From assembly GCA_964437365.1 (NCBI GenBank), contig CAYTGM010000012.1, forward strand, positions 62,001 through 126,000: a stretch of 64,000 bases of DNA, written 5' to 3'. The stretch's first letter is position 1. Every line of letters begins with the position of its first letter. The translations under genes were made by a program, and so were the position numbers. Below the pieces are notes generated by a model that worked only from the letters and a program-made list of their open reading frames with translations, was not told where the DNA came from and made no database searches. Positions 43,831-52,578 of this stretch are shown in pieces. The DNA is from CAYTGM01 sp964437365. Lineage in GTDB: Bacteria > Sumerlaeota > Sumerlaeia > SLMS01.

Positions 43831-45000
43831 CTATTGTTTTCTCTGCGGCTCAGTCAAGACACGATCAATAATACTGTTCAAGTGTGTTGCCTTTTCTTTC
43901 CATGACCATTTTTCAAGCGCCAGTTCTCTTGAAGCTTTTCCCATCGTTGCTATCAGAGAGGGATTTTGCAGGAGCGTGTGCAGGGAATCAGTCAGGCCTT
44001 CCACATCTTCTGAATCAATTAGATAGCCGTTCTTCTCATGTTCAATGATATTCTCGATACCTGCTATACGCGTACCGATGAGCGCAAGTCCAGAGCTGAT
44101 CGCTTCCAGAAGAGCCAGTGGCATCCCTTCGTAGCGAGATGGCAGCAAATAGACATGAGCTTCCTTCATTCTCTTACTCACTTCATTCTCTGTGCACCAC
44201 CCGAGAAAGTTTATCTTCTCATTCAATCCTGAATCTTTACTCAACTTCTCATACTCTTCTCGTTTAGGTCCAGTGCCTGCGATACTCAACTCCCAGTTGA
44301 GGTCCCGCAAACGGGAATCATTCAGTGCTTCCAAAACTAGATCGAGACCTTTTTGAGTGGTGATTCTTCCAACGAACAGGAGTTTGACCTTTCCAGGCTT
44401 CCGGTCCCATTTGCCTTCTGGGGGAGAGAAGCGTTTTGTGTCTACACCATGGTAGATGACATCGATGTCGCGTTTAAAGGATTTCAAGGCGAGGCGCCTC
44501 AAGCCTTCACTATTCGCAATGCAGGCTTTGGCCTGATAGACAATTAGTCTGTTCAGCCAGAGAGTGAGCTTGTGATAGAGTTCAAGCTCGCCAGGAAGCC
44601 ACCCAGGTATATCGCCCCCTTCAAAGAGGATGATATGAGGTATCCCTTTCACCATAGAGAGAGGCCAGGCAGGCATTCCAGAAGGTATCGAGTGAAATGA
44701 AATGACAACGTCTGGTCGGGGTGCTCCGCGGAGGAGCAGATAAGGTGTGGCCGTGGCCACATAAGACATCATTTCAAGTGGGTTTGACTGGCCCTCCTGT
44801 TTCCTGAGAGCTGGTAATCTTCGAAGAGTAAATCGACCAATCTTTTGAACACGTTTAAGATTGGAATAGGCCGCGGTCACCATTTCAACTTCATGGCCAA
44901 GACTGCAGAGTTCTCGGGCAAGGTAACGGCTGGCAGTACTTCCCCCTCCGCCCAGAGGAGGAAATTCGTAATTACACATCAGAATGCGTTTCTTAGTCAT
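43831..45000 (-). CDS. Glycosyltransferase family 4
   Basis: The 389-residue GT-B enzyme has the N-terminal acceptor fold opening with EFPPLGGGGSTASRYLAREL and a C-terminal donor domain with LLFVGRITTQKGLDLVLEAL, SIAGTGP and the retaining GT4 motif SRYEGMPLALLEAISSG. No signal peptide is present. Such enzymes usually add mannose, glucose or GlcNAc to a lipid-linked or surface glycan. The ATG at 45000 directly follows a GTG. It stands 31 bp upstream of ytoQ on the same strand; that pairing does not reveal a function. Confidence 0.94.
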   Translation of the reverse strand: MTKKRILMCNYEFPPLGGGGSTASRYLARELCSLGHEVEMVTAAYSNLKRVQKIGRFTLRRLPALRKQEGQSNPLEMMSYVATATPYLLLRGAPRPDVVISFHSIPSGMPAWPLSMVKGIPHIILFEGGDIPGWLPGELELYHKLTLWLNRLIVYQAKACIANSEGLRRLALKSFKRDIDVIYHGVDTKRFSPPEGKWDRKPGKVKLLFVGRITTQKGLDLVLEALNDSRLRDLNWELSIAGTGPKREEYEKLSKDSGLNEKINFLGWCTENEVSKRMKEAHVYLLPSRYEGMPLALLEAISSGLALIGTRIAGIENIIEHEKNGYLIDSEDVEGLTDSLHTLLQNPSLIATMGKASRELALEKWSWKEKATHLNSIIDRVLTEPQRKQ

Positions 45001-45213
45001 CACCAGGCTTTATTCCATAATCTCTTCAGGGAAGAAATGATATCGATTGGAAAAGGAGTCAAGGAAGAGCCGGTTACGCTTGCGCTCATACATGGCAAAA
45101 TTAAGATAGCTCTCACTCAATAACCCAACAGGTTTCCTGAAATTCAAGCAAGATAATCCTCCCGCAAGTGATTCAGGTACAAAGCCTGCAAATCTGATTC
45201 ACGAGGAAGACCA

Positions 45214-45771
45214 ATGACCCAAATAAGACTTTTTCCTTTCATCGTGTTTGTCATTTCTTGCGTCTCGCTTCTCGAAATCGCTCGTGCCCACACACCTGTC
45301 CTTCTGGTAGAAGAGAATAAAGATGGAACAATATATATAGAACCCGGTTTTGCTGATGGAAGTTCTCCTGCAGGACATGATGTTGAGCTAAGAGACGAGA
45401 AGACCGGTGAGCTTATCGAAAGGCTCGTTGTCCCCGAAGAGGGATTTCTTGAAGTTAGTACCCCCGATGTTCGCTTTATTGCAGTCTTCAAGCCGGGTAG
45501 AGGTCATTCCGTAACTGCCAAAGATCCTCGCACGGCTGAAGAGTCAGATGAGGTGGTGGAAGAGCCGGATGATACCCTCGAAGGCTATATGGCTACTTCG
45601 CAGGATACTCCCGAGCAAAGTACAGCAGCAGCCACCCAGAGTAAAGTCCCCACCGAAAAGAAAGAAGCCGATGAAAATGCGCGTCTGCAGCGAACATTTG
45701 GTCTTAGTTACCTCATCGTTGTAATCGTTCTGGTCGTTTTCGTTCTCGTGCTGGGAAAACGAGCTGTCTGA
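45214..45771 (+). CDS. NikL-like membrane-tethered extracytoplasmic protein
   Basis: The 185-residue product has a signal peptide with cleavage predicted after EIARA (residue 25), leaving His26 as the N-terminus. A ~90-residue beta-sandwich follows (NKDGTIYIEPGFADGSSP, ELRDEKTGELIERL, VFKPGRGHSVTAKD). Then come an acidic linker and a C-terminal anchor (~160-182). This matches NikL, an accessory component of NikMN(L)QO-type energy-coupling nickel/cobalt uptake: signal peptide, N-terminal His, a GxGH element and a C-terminal helix. A GAGGAA ribosome site precedes the ATG. The next gene, 46 bp downstream, is NikK-like, supporting the call. The membrane and ATPase subunits are not nearby. Confidence 0.72.
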   Translation: MTQIRLFPFIVFVISCVSLLEIARAHTPVLLVEENKDGTIYIEPGFADGSSPAGHDVELRDEKTGELIERLVVPEEGFLEVSTPDVRFIAVFKPGRGHSVTAKDPRTAEESDEVVEEPDDTLEGYMATSQDTPEQSTAAATQSKVPTEKKEADENARLQRTFGLSYLIVVIVLVVFVLVLGKRAV

Positions 45772-45817
45772 TGGAACTGAAATTACACTTCATGAATTCC
45801 AATGACTGGAGACTAAA

Positions 45818-46660
45818 ATGAATAAATCTGTATTATCAATGATTGCAGTGGCACTTCCCTTATTCCCTGTGAGTCTTTCGGCTCACTTCCAGACCGCCTA
45901 TACAGAAGAGAGCGCCTTGAGCACTGAAGACTCTCAGGTTACCATTGAGTTTGTCTTCACTCATCCTTTCGAAGGCGGGCCGGTCATGGAGATTGGTAAG
46001 GATGAACAGGGCAATGTTTCTCACTTCAAAGATATCTATGTCATCAACAAGGGTAATAAGAAGACGGTGACTGAGTCACTTGTAGAAAAGAGTTATGAGG
46101 GGCCGGGTGAAGGAGCAGAATCAGCTTCGGGTTTCGTCTTGGATTATACGCTCAGAGGGCTCGGGGACTTTGTCTTTGCGGCAGAGCCAGAACCCTACTG
46201 GGAAGAGGAAGAAGGTCTTTATATACAGCAGTACACAAAGCTTATCCTGAATCGTGGTGGCGTCCCAACAGACTGGGATCAACCGGCGGGAATGCCTGTT
46301 GAGATTATGCCTCTCAATCAGCCCTATGCCGTTTGGACAGGAAATGTTTTCCGTGGTGTTGTGAAAATGAAGCAGGGTGAAGAATATGTGCCTGTACCCA
46401 ACGCCGAAGTTGAAGTAGAGTACCTGAATTGGGATCTTGAAGGTGGAAAGTTCGCTAATGGACCCAAGGTCAATCACCCTCAGGAATCATTCATCACTCA
46501 GACAATCTATACGAACCAAAGCGGAGAGTTTTCTTACGGTATTCCCAGGTCGGGCTGGTGGGGCTTCGCAGCGATCAACCTTATTGATGGGGTAACACAC
46601 AAAGAACGCCCCGTTGAAGTCGGGGCTGTTCTCTGGGTTGAAGCGAAGGATATGAATTAA
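45818..46660 (+). CDS. DUF4198 family (NikK-like) periplasmic metal-uptake protein
   Basis: The 280-residue protein has a signal peptide with cleavage after SLSA (residue 22), so the mature form would begin HFQTAYTEES. Family features follow: the FTHPFEGGPVMEIGKDEQG region (His, Glu and Met near possible metal ligands), DFVFAAEPEPYWEEEEG, QPYAVWTGNVFRGVV and the terminal RSGWWGFAAINLI. DUF4198 proteins of this type (NikK) are soluble partners of ECF-type nickel/cobalt transporters, and their N-terminal His is thought to ligate metal. A GGAG ribosome site is present. It is probably co-transcribed with the NikL-like gene; the rest of the transporter must be elsewhere. Confidence 0.87.
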   Translation: MNKSVLSMIAVALPLFPVSLSAHFQTAYTEESALSTEDSQVTIEFVFTHPFEGGPVMEIGKDEQGNVSHFKDIYVINKGNKKTVTESLVEKSYEGPGEGAESASGFVLDYTLRGLGDFVFAAEPEPYWEEEEGLYIQQYTKLILNRGGVPTDWDQPAGMPVEIMPLNQPYAVWTGNVFRGVVKMKQGEEYVPVPNAEVEVEYLNWDLEGGKFANGPKVNHPQESFITQTIYTNQSGEFSYGIPRSGWWGFAAINLIDGVTHKERPVEVGAVLWVEAKDMN

Positions 46661-46677
46661 TGATCCTGAAAGAGATG

Positions 46678-47319
46678 TTACGCAAGGTTGTCGAGTGCCT
46701 CATCGATCGGCTTGTCACCATTCAGGAGGTCAAAGGTAACACCAATCAGTCCGGGATGCTGCAGTGACTTACAGATAACCTGGGCGACGTCTTCCCGGGT
46801 GATGGATGTCTTCTCAACGATCTGAGTTTTTGCGATAATCTTTCCGCTCCCTGGATCATTAGTAAGCTTCCCGGGCCGGATAATCGTATAGTTAAGGGTA
46901 GACATCTGGAGTCGTATATCAGCGATATGTTTTGCGCGGTTGTAGTGTTGGATCTTTGAAGGCGCCTCAGGGTCACGCGCGCCCATCGCACTCACCATCA
47001 CGTATTTTTTGATATCAAATCTTTCAGCGGCTTCGATCGTTCTGACGGCTCCCAGGCAATCCACAGTAATTGTTTTCTCAGGACCTGTTTTCGCACCTGA
47101 GCCTGCCGTGAAAACGATTGCATCGAACTCTTTAATGAGATGATCGAGAGATCTTTCCAGGTTCCCTTCCACGCTCCGAATCCCTTTTTCTGTAAACCAG
47201 TCCGCCTGGCTCTTATCTCTTATCATGGCAACCGGGATGTAACAGTCATCGCTCTCTTTCAGCTTCTGACAGACCATCTTTCCAATTTGACCATTTGCTC
47301 CAACAATAAGTGTTTGCAT
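46678..47319 (-). CDS. Atypical SDR, NAD(P)-binding (NmrA/YwnB-like)
   Basis: The 213-residue protein begins with a Rossmann motif, LIVGANGQIGKMV (GxxGxxG), and has the atypical SDR pattern: GNLERSLDHLIKEFDAIVFTAGSG, VMVSAMGARDPE in the catalytic region, YNRAKHIADIRL and IIRPGKL. There is no usual YxxxK active site; YNRAK is the nearest equivalent. Members act as NADPH sensors or NAD(P)H oxidoreductases. The substrate is unknown. It converges with the NikK-like gene, 17 bp apart. Confidence 0.88.
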   Translation of the reverse strand: MQTLIVGANGQIGKMVCQKLKESDDCYIPVAMIRDKSQADWFTEKGIRSVEGNLERSLDHLIKEFDAIVFTAGSGAKTGPEKTITVDCLGAVRTIEAAERFDIKKYVMVSAMGARDPEAPSKIQHYNRAKHIADIRLQMSTLNYTIIRPGKLTNDPGSGKIIAKTQIVEKTSITREDVAQVICKSLQHPGLIGVTFDLLNGDKPIDEALDNLA

Positions 47320-47507
47320 GAACTTCTCTCTCCGTTTATTTGGAGGATCAGAGTGCCACCGATTGAGCGCCTTGTCAAATGTCCTAAGTTACCATCCTTC
47401 GGCTTTTCTCTGAAGGCAAATACACCCTTAAACCTATAAAGGTCATTGCGTCGAATGGATCATCGATGAATATAGAGACTACAGAGTCGTAATTCAGCAG
47501 ATAAGGG

Positions 47508-48668
47508 ATGAGACTATTGAGTGAACAGACATTGATACAAGAAGCAACAAAGCATTACGAGGCTGAAGTCGGTAAACAGCAAACCATCAATGTATTTGCT
47601 GGGCCAGATGGATTCATCGACCAGATTATTGATGTTGTCGATAAGCGGCAGGATGCTGAGAGCTATACAGCGATCAAGACAATCAGTCAATATGCCAGCA
47701 GGCTTGCAGAAGCAGCAGGGAAATCCACTAATATCGAGTTCGTTGTCAAGCAAATCAAAAGCGGAGGAAACGGCCCCTTAATGAGTGAGGCTTTAGGTCG
47801 ACTCGGGGCTCACCTTCATTATGTTGGATGCCTTGGTCTGCCGGAGATCAATCCTGTCTTCAAAGAGCTTGAGAAATACGGAAAGGTGGAGTCGATTGCC
47901 GAGGTTGCTCAAACTCTCGCCACAGAGTTTGAAGATGGAAAGATTATGAACGGACTCCATCAACCGTTAAAGGATGTGACCTGGGAAAACTTTGAAAAGC
48001 ACCTGGGCGGGGAAGATAGAATTCTTGAGATTCTGAAGACCACTAATCTCGTTGCTCTCCTGAATTGGACGATGCTTCCCCACTTGAATGGTATATACAG
48101 AGGAGTTCTTAACCTTTTGATGCAAATGGATCGGCAAAAGCCAGACTTCTTCTTTTTTGACTTATGTGATCCTGAAAAACGCACTGAGGCAGATCTGAAC
48201 GAAGCCTTGAGGTTAATCAGCGAATTCAGCGAGCATGGAACAACTGTCCTTGGATTGAATGAGAAAGAGTCTCAGGAAGTCGCCAAAACGCTCGGGGCGG
48301 AGGTTGGAAGTTCTGATCTAGGAGGGTTGTTGAAGAGAGCTCAATCCATTCAACATGCCACAGGTATAAAGGAGATTGTCATTCACCCCCGCCATGCTGC
48401 CGTCGTTTTCAGCAGTGAACATGGGTCGGGTCAGCTTAACGGACCTGTGTGCGCAAAGCCGAAGCTTACCACCGGCGCTGGCGACCACTTCAATGGTGGA
48501 TATATGTTTGGGCGTCTCTGCGGCTTATCCCCGGAAGAAGCCCTTGTGACAGGGAAGGCCGTCTCGGGCTTCTATGTGAGACAGGGAAGAGGCCCCTCTA
48601 AAGAAGAGTTGCCCCGATTTACGAGCCGATGGATTGATGGCACCCTTGACCCTTGGAAAGAAATCTAA
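47508..48668 (+). CDS. PfkB (ribokinase-like) family sugar or nucleoside kinase
   Basis: The 386-residue protein has the ribokinase-family landmarks: a substrate-binding region with IKSGGNGPLMSEALGRLG (residues ~85-102), and the ATP site and catalytic base in TTGAGDHFNGGYMFG (Asp in GAGD), followed by the helix GLSPEEALVTGKAVSGFYV. The N-terminus (FAGPDGFIDQII) is longer than in ribokinase and replaces the usual start strand. Members phosphorylate sugars, nucleosides or fructose-6-phosphate; the substrate cannot be told from sequence. The ATG lacks a well-spaced Shine-Dalgarno. It lies 60 bp upstream of the antiporter gene. Confidence 0.9.
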   Translation: MRLLSEQTLIQEATKHYEAEVGKQQTINVFAGPDGFIDQIIDVVDKRQDAESYTAIKTISQYASRLAEAAGKSTNIEFVVKQIKSGGNGPLMSEALGRLGAHLHYVGCLGLPEINPVFKELEKYGKVESIAEVAQTLATEFEDGKIMNGLHQPLKDVTWENFEKHLGGEDRILEILKTTNLVALLNWTMLPHLNGIYRGVLNLLMQMDRQKPDFFFFDLCDPEKRTEADLNEALRLISEFSEHGTTVLGLNEKESQEVAKTLGAEVGSSDLGGLLKRAQSIQHATGIKEIVIHPRHAAVVFSSEHGSGQLNGPVCAKPKLTTGAGDHFNGGYMFGRLCGLSPEEALVTGKAVSGFYVRQGRGPSKEELPRFTSRWIDGTLDPWKEI

Positions 48669-48728
48669 GGGATATTAATACACGCAAATCTGGAATAAAA
48701 CCCAAATAAGGGCGTACCTGTTTATATA

Positions 48729-51002
48729 ATGCTTGAACTTCTGGCAGCGACAAATCACGAAACAACTTCACCGATCCTCCAGACATTGTCTATCTCGATT
48801 GTTGCCGGGGTAGGTCTGACTCTGCTCTCGCGAAGACTGCAGGTTCCTGCTATCGCCTTGCTTCTGATTGGAGGCGTGGTACTCGGTCAATCCTGTTTGA
48901 ATATCGTCCGTCCCGATGTTCTTGGGGCAACCCTGGGTCCGCTGATCTCACTCTGCGTGGCGCTGATTCTCTTCGAGGGTGGACTTACACTTAACCTGGA
49001 AGGCTACAAACGGGCTTCCCTCATCATTCGCCGATTATTGACCTTCGGGGTATTAATTACATGGCTCGGAACCGCTGCTGTTATCTATCTCCTGTTCCAT
49101 CAAGACTTCGGTTCAGATGCGATTGCAATGTCATTTCTCGCTTCAAGTCTTGTCATTGTGACGGGTCCAACTGTCATCGCGCCTTTGTTGCGTCGCATCA
49201 GGATTAAACAGAACCTGAATGATATTCTCCACTGGGAAGGCGTGCTGATAGACCCTATCGGTGTCTTCATTGCCATTCTTTCTTTCGAGTTTATTCGCGG
49301 ATACGGCGCCGGAGAGGTTCTTGTCCAGTTTGGTTTCAGAGCGTTCGTAGGGTTAATCGTCGGTGGAATCGCAGGCTTCGGTTCTGTATTCCTCCTTAGA
49401 AGAAGTTATATACCTGATGATGCATTAAATATCTTCAGTGTCGCAGTTGCGGTCTTTGTATATGATTTTTGTGATTATCTGGTGATCGAATCAGGTCTGC
49501 TTGGTGTAACGATTGCAGGTTTGATTATCGGGTGGAAAAAGCCAGGTCCGCTCAAACGCATCAAAGAGTTTAAAGCAGAAATTACTGAGCTTCTGATCGG
49601 AGCGCTTTTTGTCATTCTGGCTGCCAAGCTTGACTTCGAATACTTCAAGCAATTTGGTGTGAAAGGCTTCATCGCAGTCGCTCTGGTGATGTTTCTGATT
49701 CGACCGCTCAATGTGATTGTCTGCACATGGGGTACAAAGCTCAGCCTGAAAGAGAAGCTCTTCCTCTCCTATGTTGCACCCAGAGGAATTGTCGCGGCAT
49801 CCATGGCTTCCCTCTTCGCTCTGCTTCTTGGTCAGTTCAGTCCGGAGTTTGCAAACGAGAGTACCTGGTTTCTCGTCACGTTTACCTTTTCTGTCATCGC
49901 GGTAACAGTCATTCTTCAAGGCTTTACAGCGGGAATACTTGCAAAACTTCTTGGGCTTCAATTACCGACTCCAACCGGTTGGTTGATTGTTGGCGCTCAT
50001 CCTTTTGCAAGACGGCTTGCTGGTTTTCTGCAGTCGCGTGGCAAGATTGATGTGATGCTGCTCGATTCCAATCGCCGTTATATATCCGAAGCAAAGAGCG
50101 AAGGTTTGAATGCTCTTTATGGAGATGCTCGGAACAATGATCTTCCCGGCTCTATCGAGTTCAGGAATGTTGGAAATGTGATCGCGCTCACTGACAACGA
50201 AGAGTTAAATCTTGTGATCTGCCAGAGATGGCTTCAGTCAGTTGGAAGAAAGAACACTTATCGATGGGGGAGAGAAGTACCCGATCAGAAAGAAGCTTTG
50301 GAACAGCCCGGCACAGTTGTCTGGTCAACCCTTCCCAAGCCTTCATTGATTTCCAGCGAAATGCTGGAAGGTGATATTGTGATCTCTAATGTCACCGTCG
50401 AAAAAGCGAAGGATATGGAAGGTGTCTATAAGCTTCTGCGTGTCGGCGAAGAAGGCGCACTGCTCGACCCTGATTTATCAGAGAAAGAGATGAAAGCTAA
50501 CGGACCGGGTGAAATGCTTCTCTTGAAACGACACGCTGACTATCTTCTGCGCAGTATCAGGCCAGAGCTTATGGTTCGATTTGAAGAAGTCAAAGATCGT
50601 AATCAACTCTTCTCTCAGCTTGTAGATCGCGCTTTGCTTGTGCAACCACGAATCAATCGGACTCAGCTCCTCAATGAACTTGTAGAGAGAGAACAGAGCT
50701 TTCCAACAGCTCTTGGTCACGGAATAGCCGTGCCTCATGGCTACAGTCCGCATGTCACTAGTCGACTCTGTGCTGTTGCGCAGATACCTAACGGTATAGA
50801 CTTTGGTGCGCCAGATAATGAGCCTGTGAAACTTGCTTTCATGATCATTAGTCCGATCGGTGATCCCGAGGGACACCTCGCAACCATGGCAGATATTGCG
50901 AAAACGGTTTCTGACAAAGAGCTTCGTGAGAAAATTCTCAACTCGAATAGCCCGTCAGAGGTGGTTACCTCTATCACCAACCATAAGAAAGAAGCCGAGT
51001 GA
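48729..51002 (+). CDS. CPA1-type Na+/H+ antiporter fused to TrkA-N and PTS EIIA domains
   Basis: The 757-residue protein has three parts. Residues ~10-400 are a CPA-type cation/proton antiporter with about 12 membrane helices (GPTVIAPLLRRI, EGVLIDPIGVFIAIL). Residues ~415-540 are a TrkA-N NAD-binding domain (WLIVGAHPFARRLAGFL, DSNRRYISEAKSEGLNALYG), which usually gates K+/Na+ flux by nucleotide state. The last ~140 residues are a PTS EIIA-Fru/Mtl domain, with the phospho-His in GHGIAVPHGYSPH. The first two parts are a familiar pair; the added EIIA suggests control by PTS phosphorylation. No EI or HPr gene is in the window. Confidence 0.9.
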   Translation: MLELLAATNHETTSPILQTLSISIVAGVGLTLLSRRLQVPAIALLLIGGVVLGQSCLNIVRPDVLGATLGPLISLCVALILFEGGLTLNLEGYKRASLIIRRLLTFGVLITWLGTAAVIYLLFHQDFGSDAIAMSFLASSLVIVTGPTVIAPLLRRIRIKQNLNDILHWEGVLIDPIGVFIAILSFEFIRGYGAGEVLVQFGFRAFVGLIVGGIAGFGSVFLLRRSYIPDDALNIFSVAVAVFVYDFCDYLVIESGLLGVTIAGLIIGWKKPGPLKRIKEFKAEITELLIGALFVILAAKLDFEYFKQFGVKGFIAVALVMFLIRPLNVIVCTWGTKLSLKEKLFLSYVAPRGIVAASMASLFALLLGQFSPEFANESTWFLVTFTFSVIAVTVILQGFTAGILAKLLGLQLPTPTGWLIVGAHPFARRLAGFLQSRGKIDVMLLDSNRRYISEAKSEGLNALYGDARNNDLPGSIEFRNVGNVIALTDNEELNLVICQRWLQSVGRKNTYRWGREVPDQKEALEQPGTVVWSTLPKPSLISSEMLEGDIVISNVTVEKAKDMEGVYKLLRVGEEGALLDPDLSEKEMKANGPGEMLLLKRHADYLLRSIRPELMVRFEEVKDRNQLFSQLVDRALLVQPRINRTQLLNELVEREQSFPTALGHGIAVPHGYSPHVTSRLCAVAQIPNGIDFGAPDNEPVKLAFMIISPIGDPEGHLATMADIAKTVSDKELREKILNSNSPSEVVTSITNHKKEAE

Positions 51003-51022
51003 ATCACTAAGGATTGATAACC

Positions 51023-52048
51023 TCAGTTTGTCGGCAAAATGCTTTCAAACCAGGATTTGATGAAGGTGGAAGAAGGTTTGTTTCTAACTGTATATCCCCG
51101 TTCCGGAGTCTCGCTGAATTCTACCCACGAGTAGATGAAGACGCCCGCCAGTTCTTCTTCACCGTCCCAGACTCGAGAAAAGGCCTCGAAGCCTTTTCTT
51201 TGCTCCTCCAGGTCAACACTTGTCTCCTGTGTATAGTCCCAGGGAATGGCCGCTCCTCCATCGATAGACGGGTAGCCAAGCTCACTAAAGATGATCGGGT
51301 TGTCCGATCCTGTTACATTTCTTTTTTCGTAGATCCAGTTTTTCCAGAGCTCCCACTCACGAGTCATCTTGTCGACAGTCAATTGATTCTCGTTGTAGTC
51401 ACCGAGCTCATAGTAGCCAGAAATTCCAATGTAATCAACTGCCTCCCACCATGGAACAAGATCGATTGTGTCCCAGTTAGCCGTATATAGGATTTTCCCA
51501 CGATAGACACTTCTAACTTTCTCCGTCAATTCTCTCCAGTGTCTTTCTTCGTCCTGAAGAGAGGTGAATTCCGACCCAATTGAGAGAAGTTCAACCTGGG
51601 TCTTCTCGGCAAGCTCGGCGAGTTTCAGAATCTCGACTTCATAGTTTTCAAACCAGGTCTCTGTGTTTTCAGGCTCCAATGCACCGCGCCATTCATCCTC
51701 GCCCGGGTTCTTCAATAGAACGATCGGCAGTAGCATCGTTGATAGTGACTGCTCCTCAGCAAAGAGCAGAGCCTGTTTGAGTTCCGTTTCGGAAGGAGCT
51801 TTTAACGGGTCTGGTGCGAGCGTATTGGCAGTCGTGTTTTCCTGCTGGTAGGGTAGAAGGAAGCAAATGCTGTTGGCGCCAGCCAGTTTGATTTCTGAAA
51901 TAAGGCGAATATAATCGACCTCATCAGACTCTGAGTTGAGGGGAAGAACGTAGCCTCTATAATCTGGAGGCTCCGCTGGAGCCGTAGATATACACAGGGC
52001 AGATGAAGTTACTGCGATAACTGCTGAATGACAGAAAGCCCTAAGCAC
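51023..52048 (-). CDS. Secreted GH113-like TIM-barrel glycoside hydrolase
   Basis: The 341-residue product has a signal peptide (cleavage near STAPAE, residue ~26). It forms a TIM barrel with the clan GH-A signature: acid/base Glu160 in LLSIGSEFTSLQ at the end of strand 4 and nucleophile Glu256 in IIFSELGYPS at strand 7. The order and spacing fit the GH113 (beta-mannanase-like) group, although the substrate is untested. Its start overlaps the end of the membrane-protein gene by 8 bp, making it the third gene of a tight three-gene operon. Confidence 0.85.
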   Translation of the reverse strand: MLRAFCHSAVIAVTSSALCISTAPAEPPDYRGYVLPLNSESDEVDYIRLISEIKLAGANSICFLLPYQQENTTANTLAPDPLKAPSETELKQALLFAEEQSLSTMLLPIVLLKNPGEDEWRGALEPENTETWFENYEVEILKLAELAEKTQVELLSIGSEFTSLQDEERHWRELTEKVRSVYRGKILYTANWDTIDLVPWWEAVDYIGISGYYELGDYNENQLTVDKMTREWELWKNWIYEKRNVTGSDNPIIFSELGYPSIDGGAAIPWDYTQETSVDLEEQRKGFEAFSRVWDGEEELAGVFIYSWVEFSETPERGYTVRNKPSSTFIKSWFESILPTN

Positions 52049-52577
52049 GCCTGTTCTCGAGGAGACCTATTGAACCAAAATAGAGAGAGAGATAGGTAAA
52101 CGCAAGCTCGCCCAGGGATCTTAACATGGAAGCTCCATGAAGAAATCCAAACCATTCCTTTTCTGGCTGACCATCGGGAACCTGGCTCATTGAACCATAT
52201 GCCGAACTGAGCGTTGCTTTGATGCTTTGGATTTCAGGTATGATATACAAACTTTCAAACAGAAAGAGCATTGTGGCTAGCAGAAGAAAAACAAGAGCTG
52301 ACTTCAGTCTTTTCCCTTTCTTACACCGGAACTCACTCATCAGGAGATAAATCATGATCGGGTAGGCGAACCAGGAGATGATACGATAGACTTCGAACAT
52401 GGCTCCTGAAATTGTCCCGGCTGCACCGCTATCTGAGACGCCAACACCCACATGTGAGAAGATAACAATCGGAGCGATCAGGTGTATTGCGAGGTTGATG
52501 CCCAGATGAACACCCGCGAGCAACAACCAGTATTGCCCGGCTCTGCTGTATATCATCGTCGATTTCTGTATTCGCAT
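52041..52577 (-). CDS. Four-helix membrane protein of unknown family
   Basis: The 178-residue product has about four membrane segments (near 15-37, 63-82, 90-112 and 150-172) with short loops; the longest loop, ~113-150, faces one side. I do not recognise a family. The ATG starts 1 nt after the stop of the GspE-N-like gene and the 3' end overlaps the GH113-like start by 8 bp, so the three genes should be co-translated. That context suggests an envelope function shared with the hydrolase. Confidence 0.8.
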   Translation of the reverse strand: MRIQKSTMIYSRAGQYWLLLAGVHLGINLAIHLIAPIVIFSHVGVGVSDSGAAGTISGAMFEVYRIISWFAYPIMIYLLMSEFRCKKGKRLKSALVFLLLATMLFLFESLYIIPEIQSIKATLSSAYGSMSQVPDGQPEKEWFGFLHGASMLRSLGELAFTYLSLYFGSIGLLENRRA

Positions 52578-52578
52578 A

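Noticed and set aside
49491..49961. 156-codon antisense frame
   Set aside because: Antisense to the antiporter's membrane region, whose hydrophobic codons give open antisense frames.
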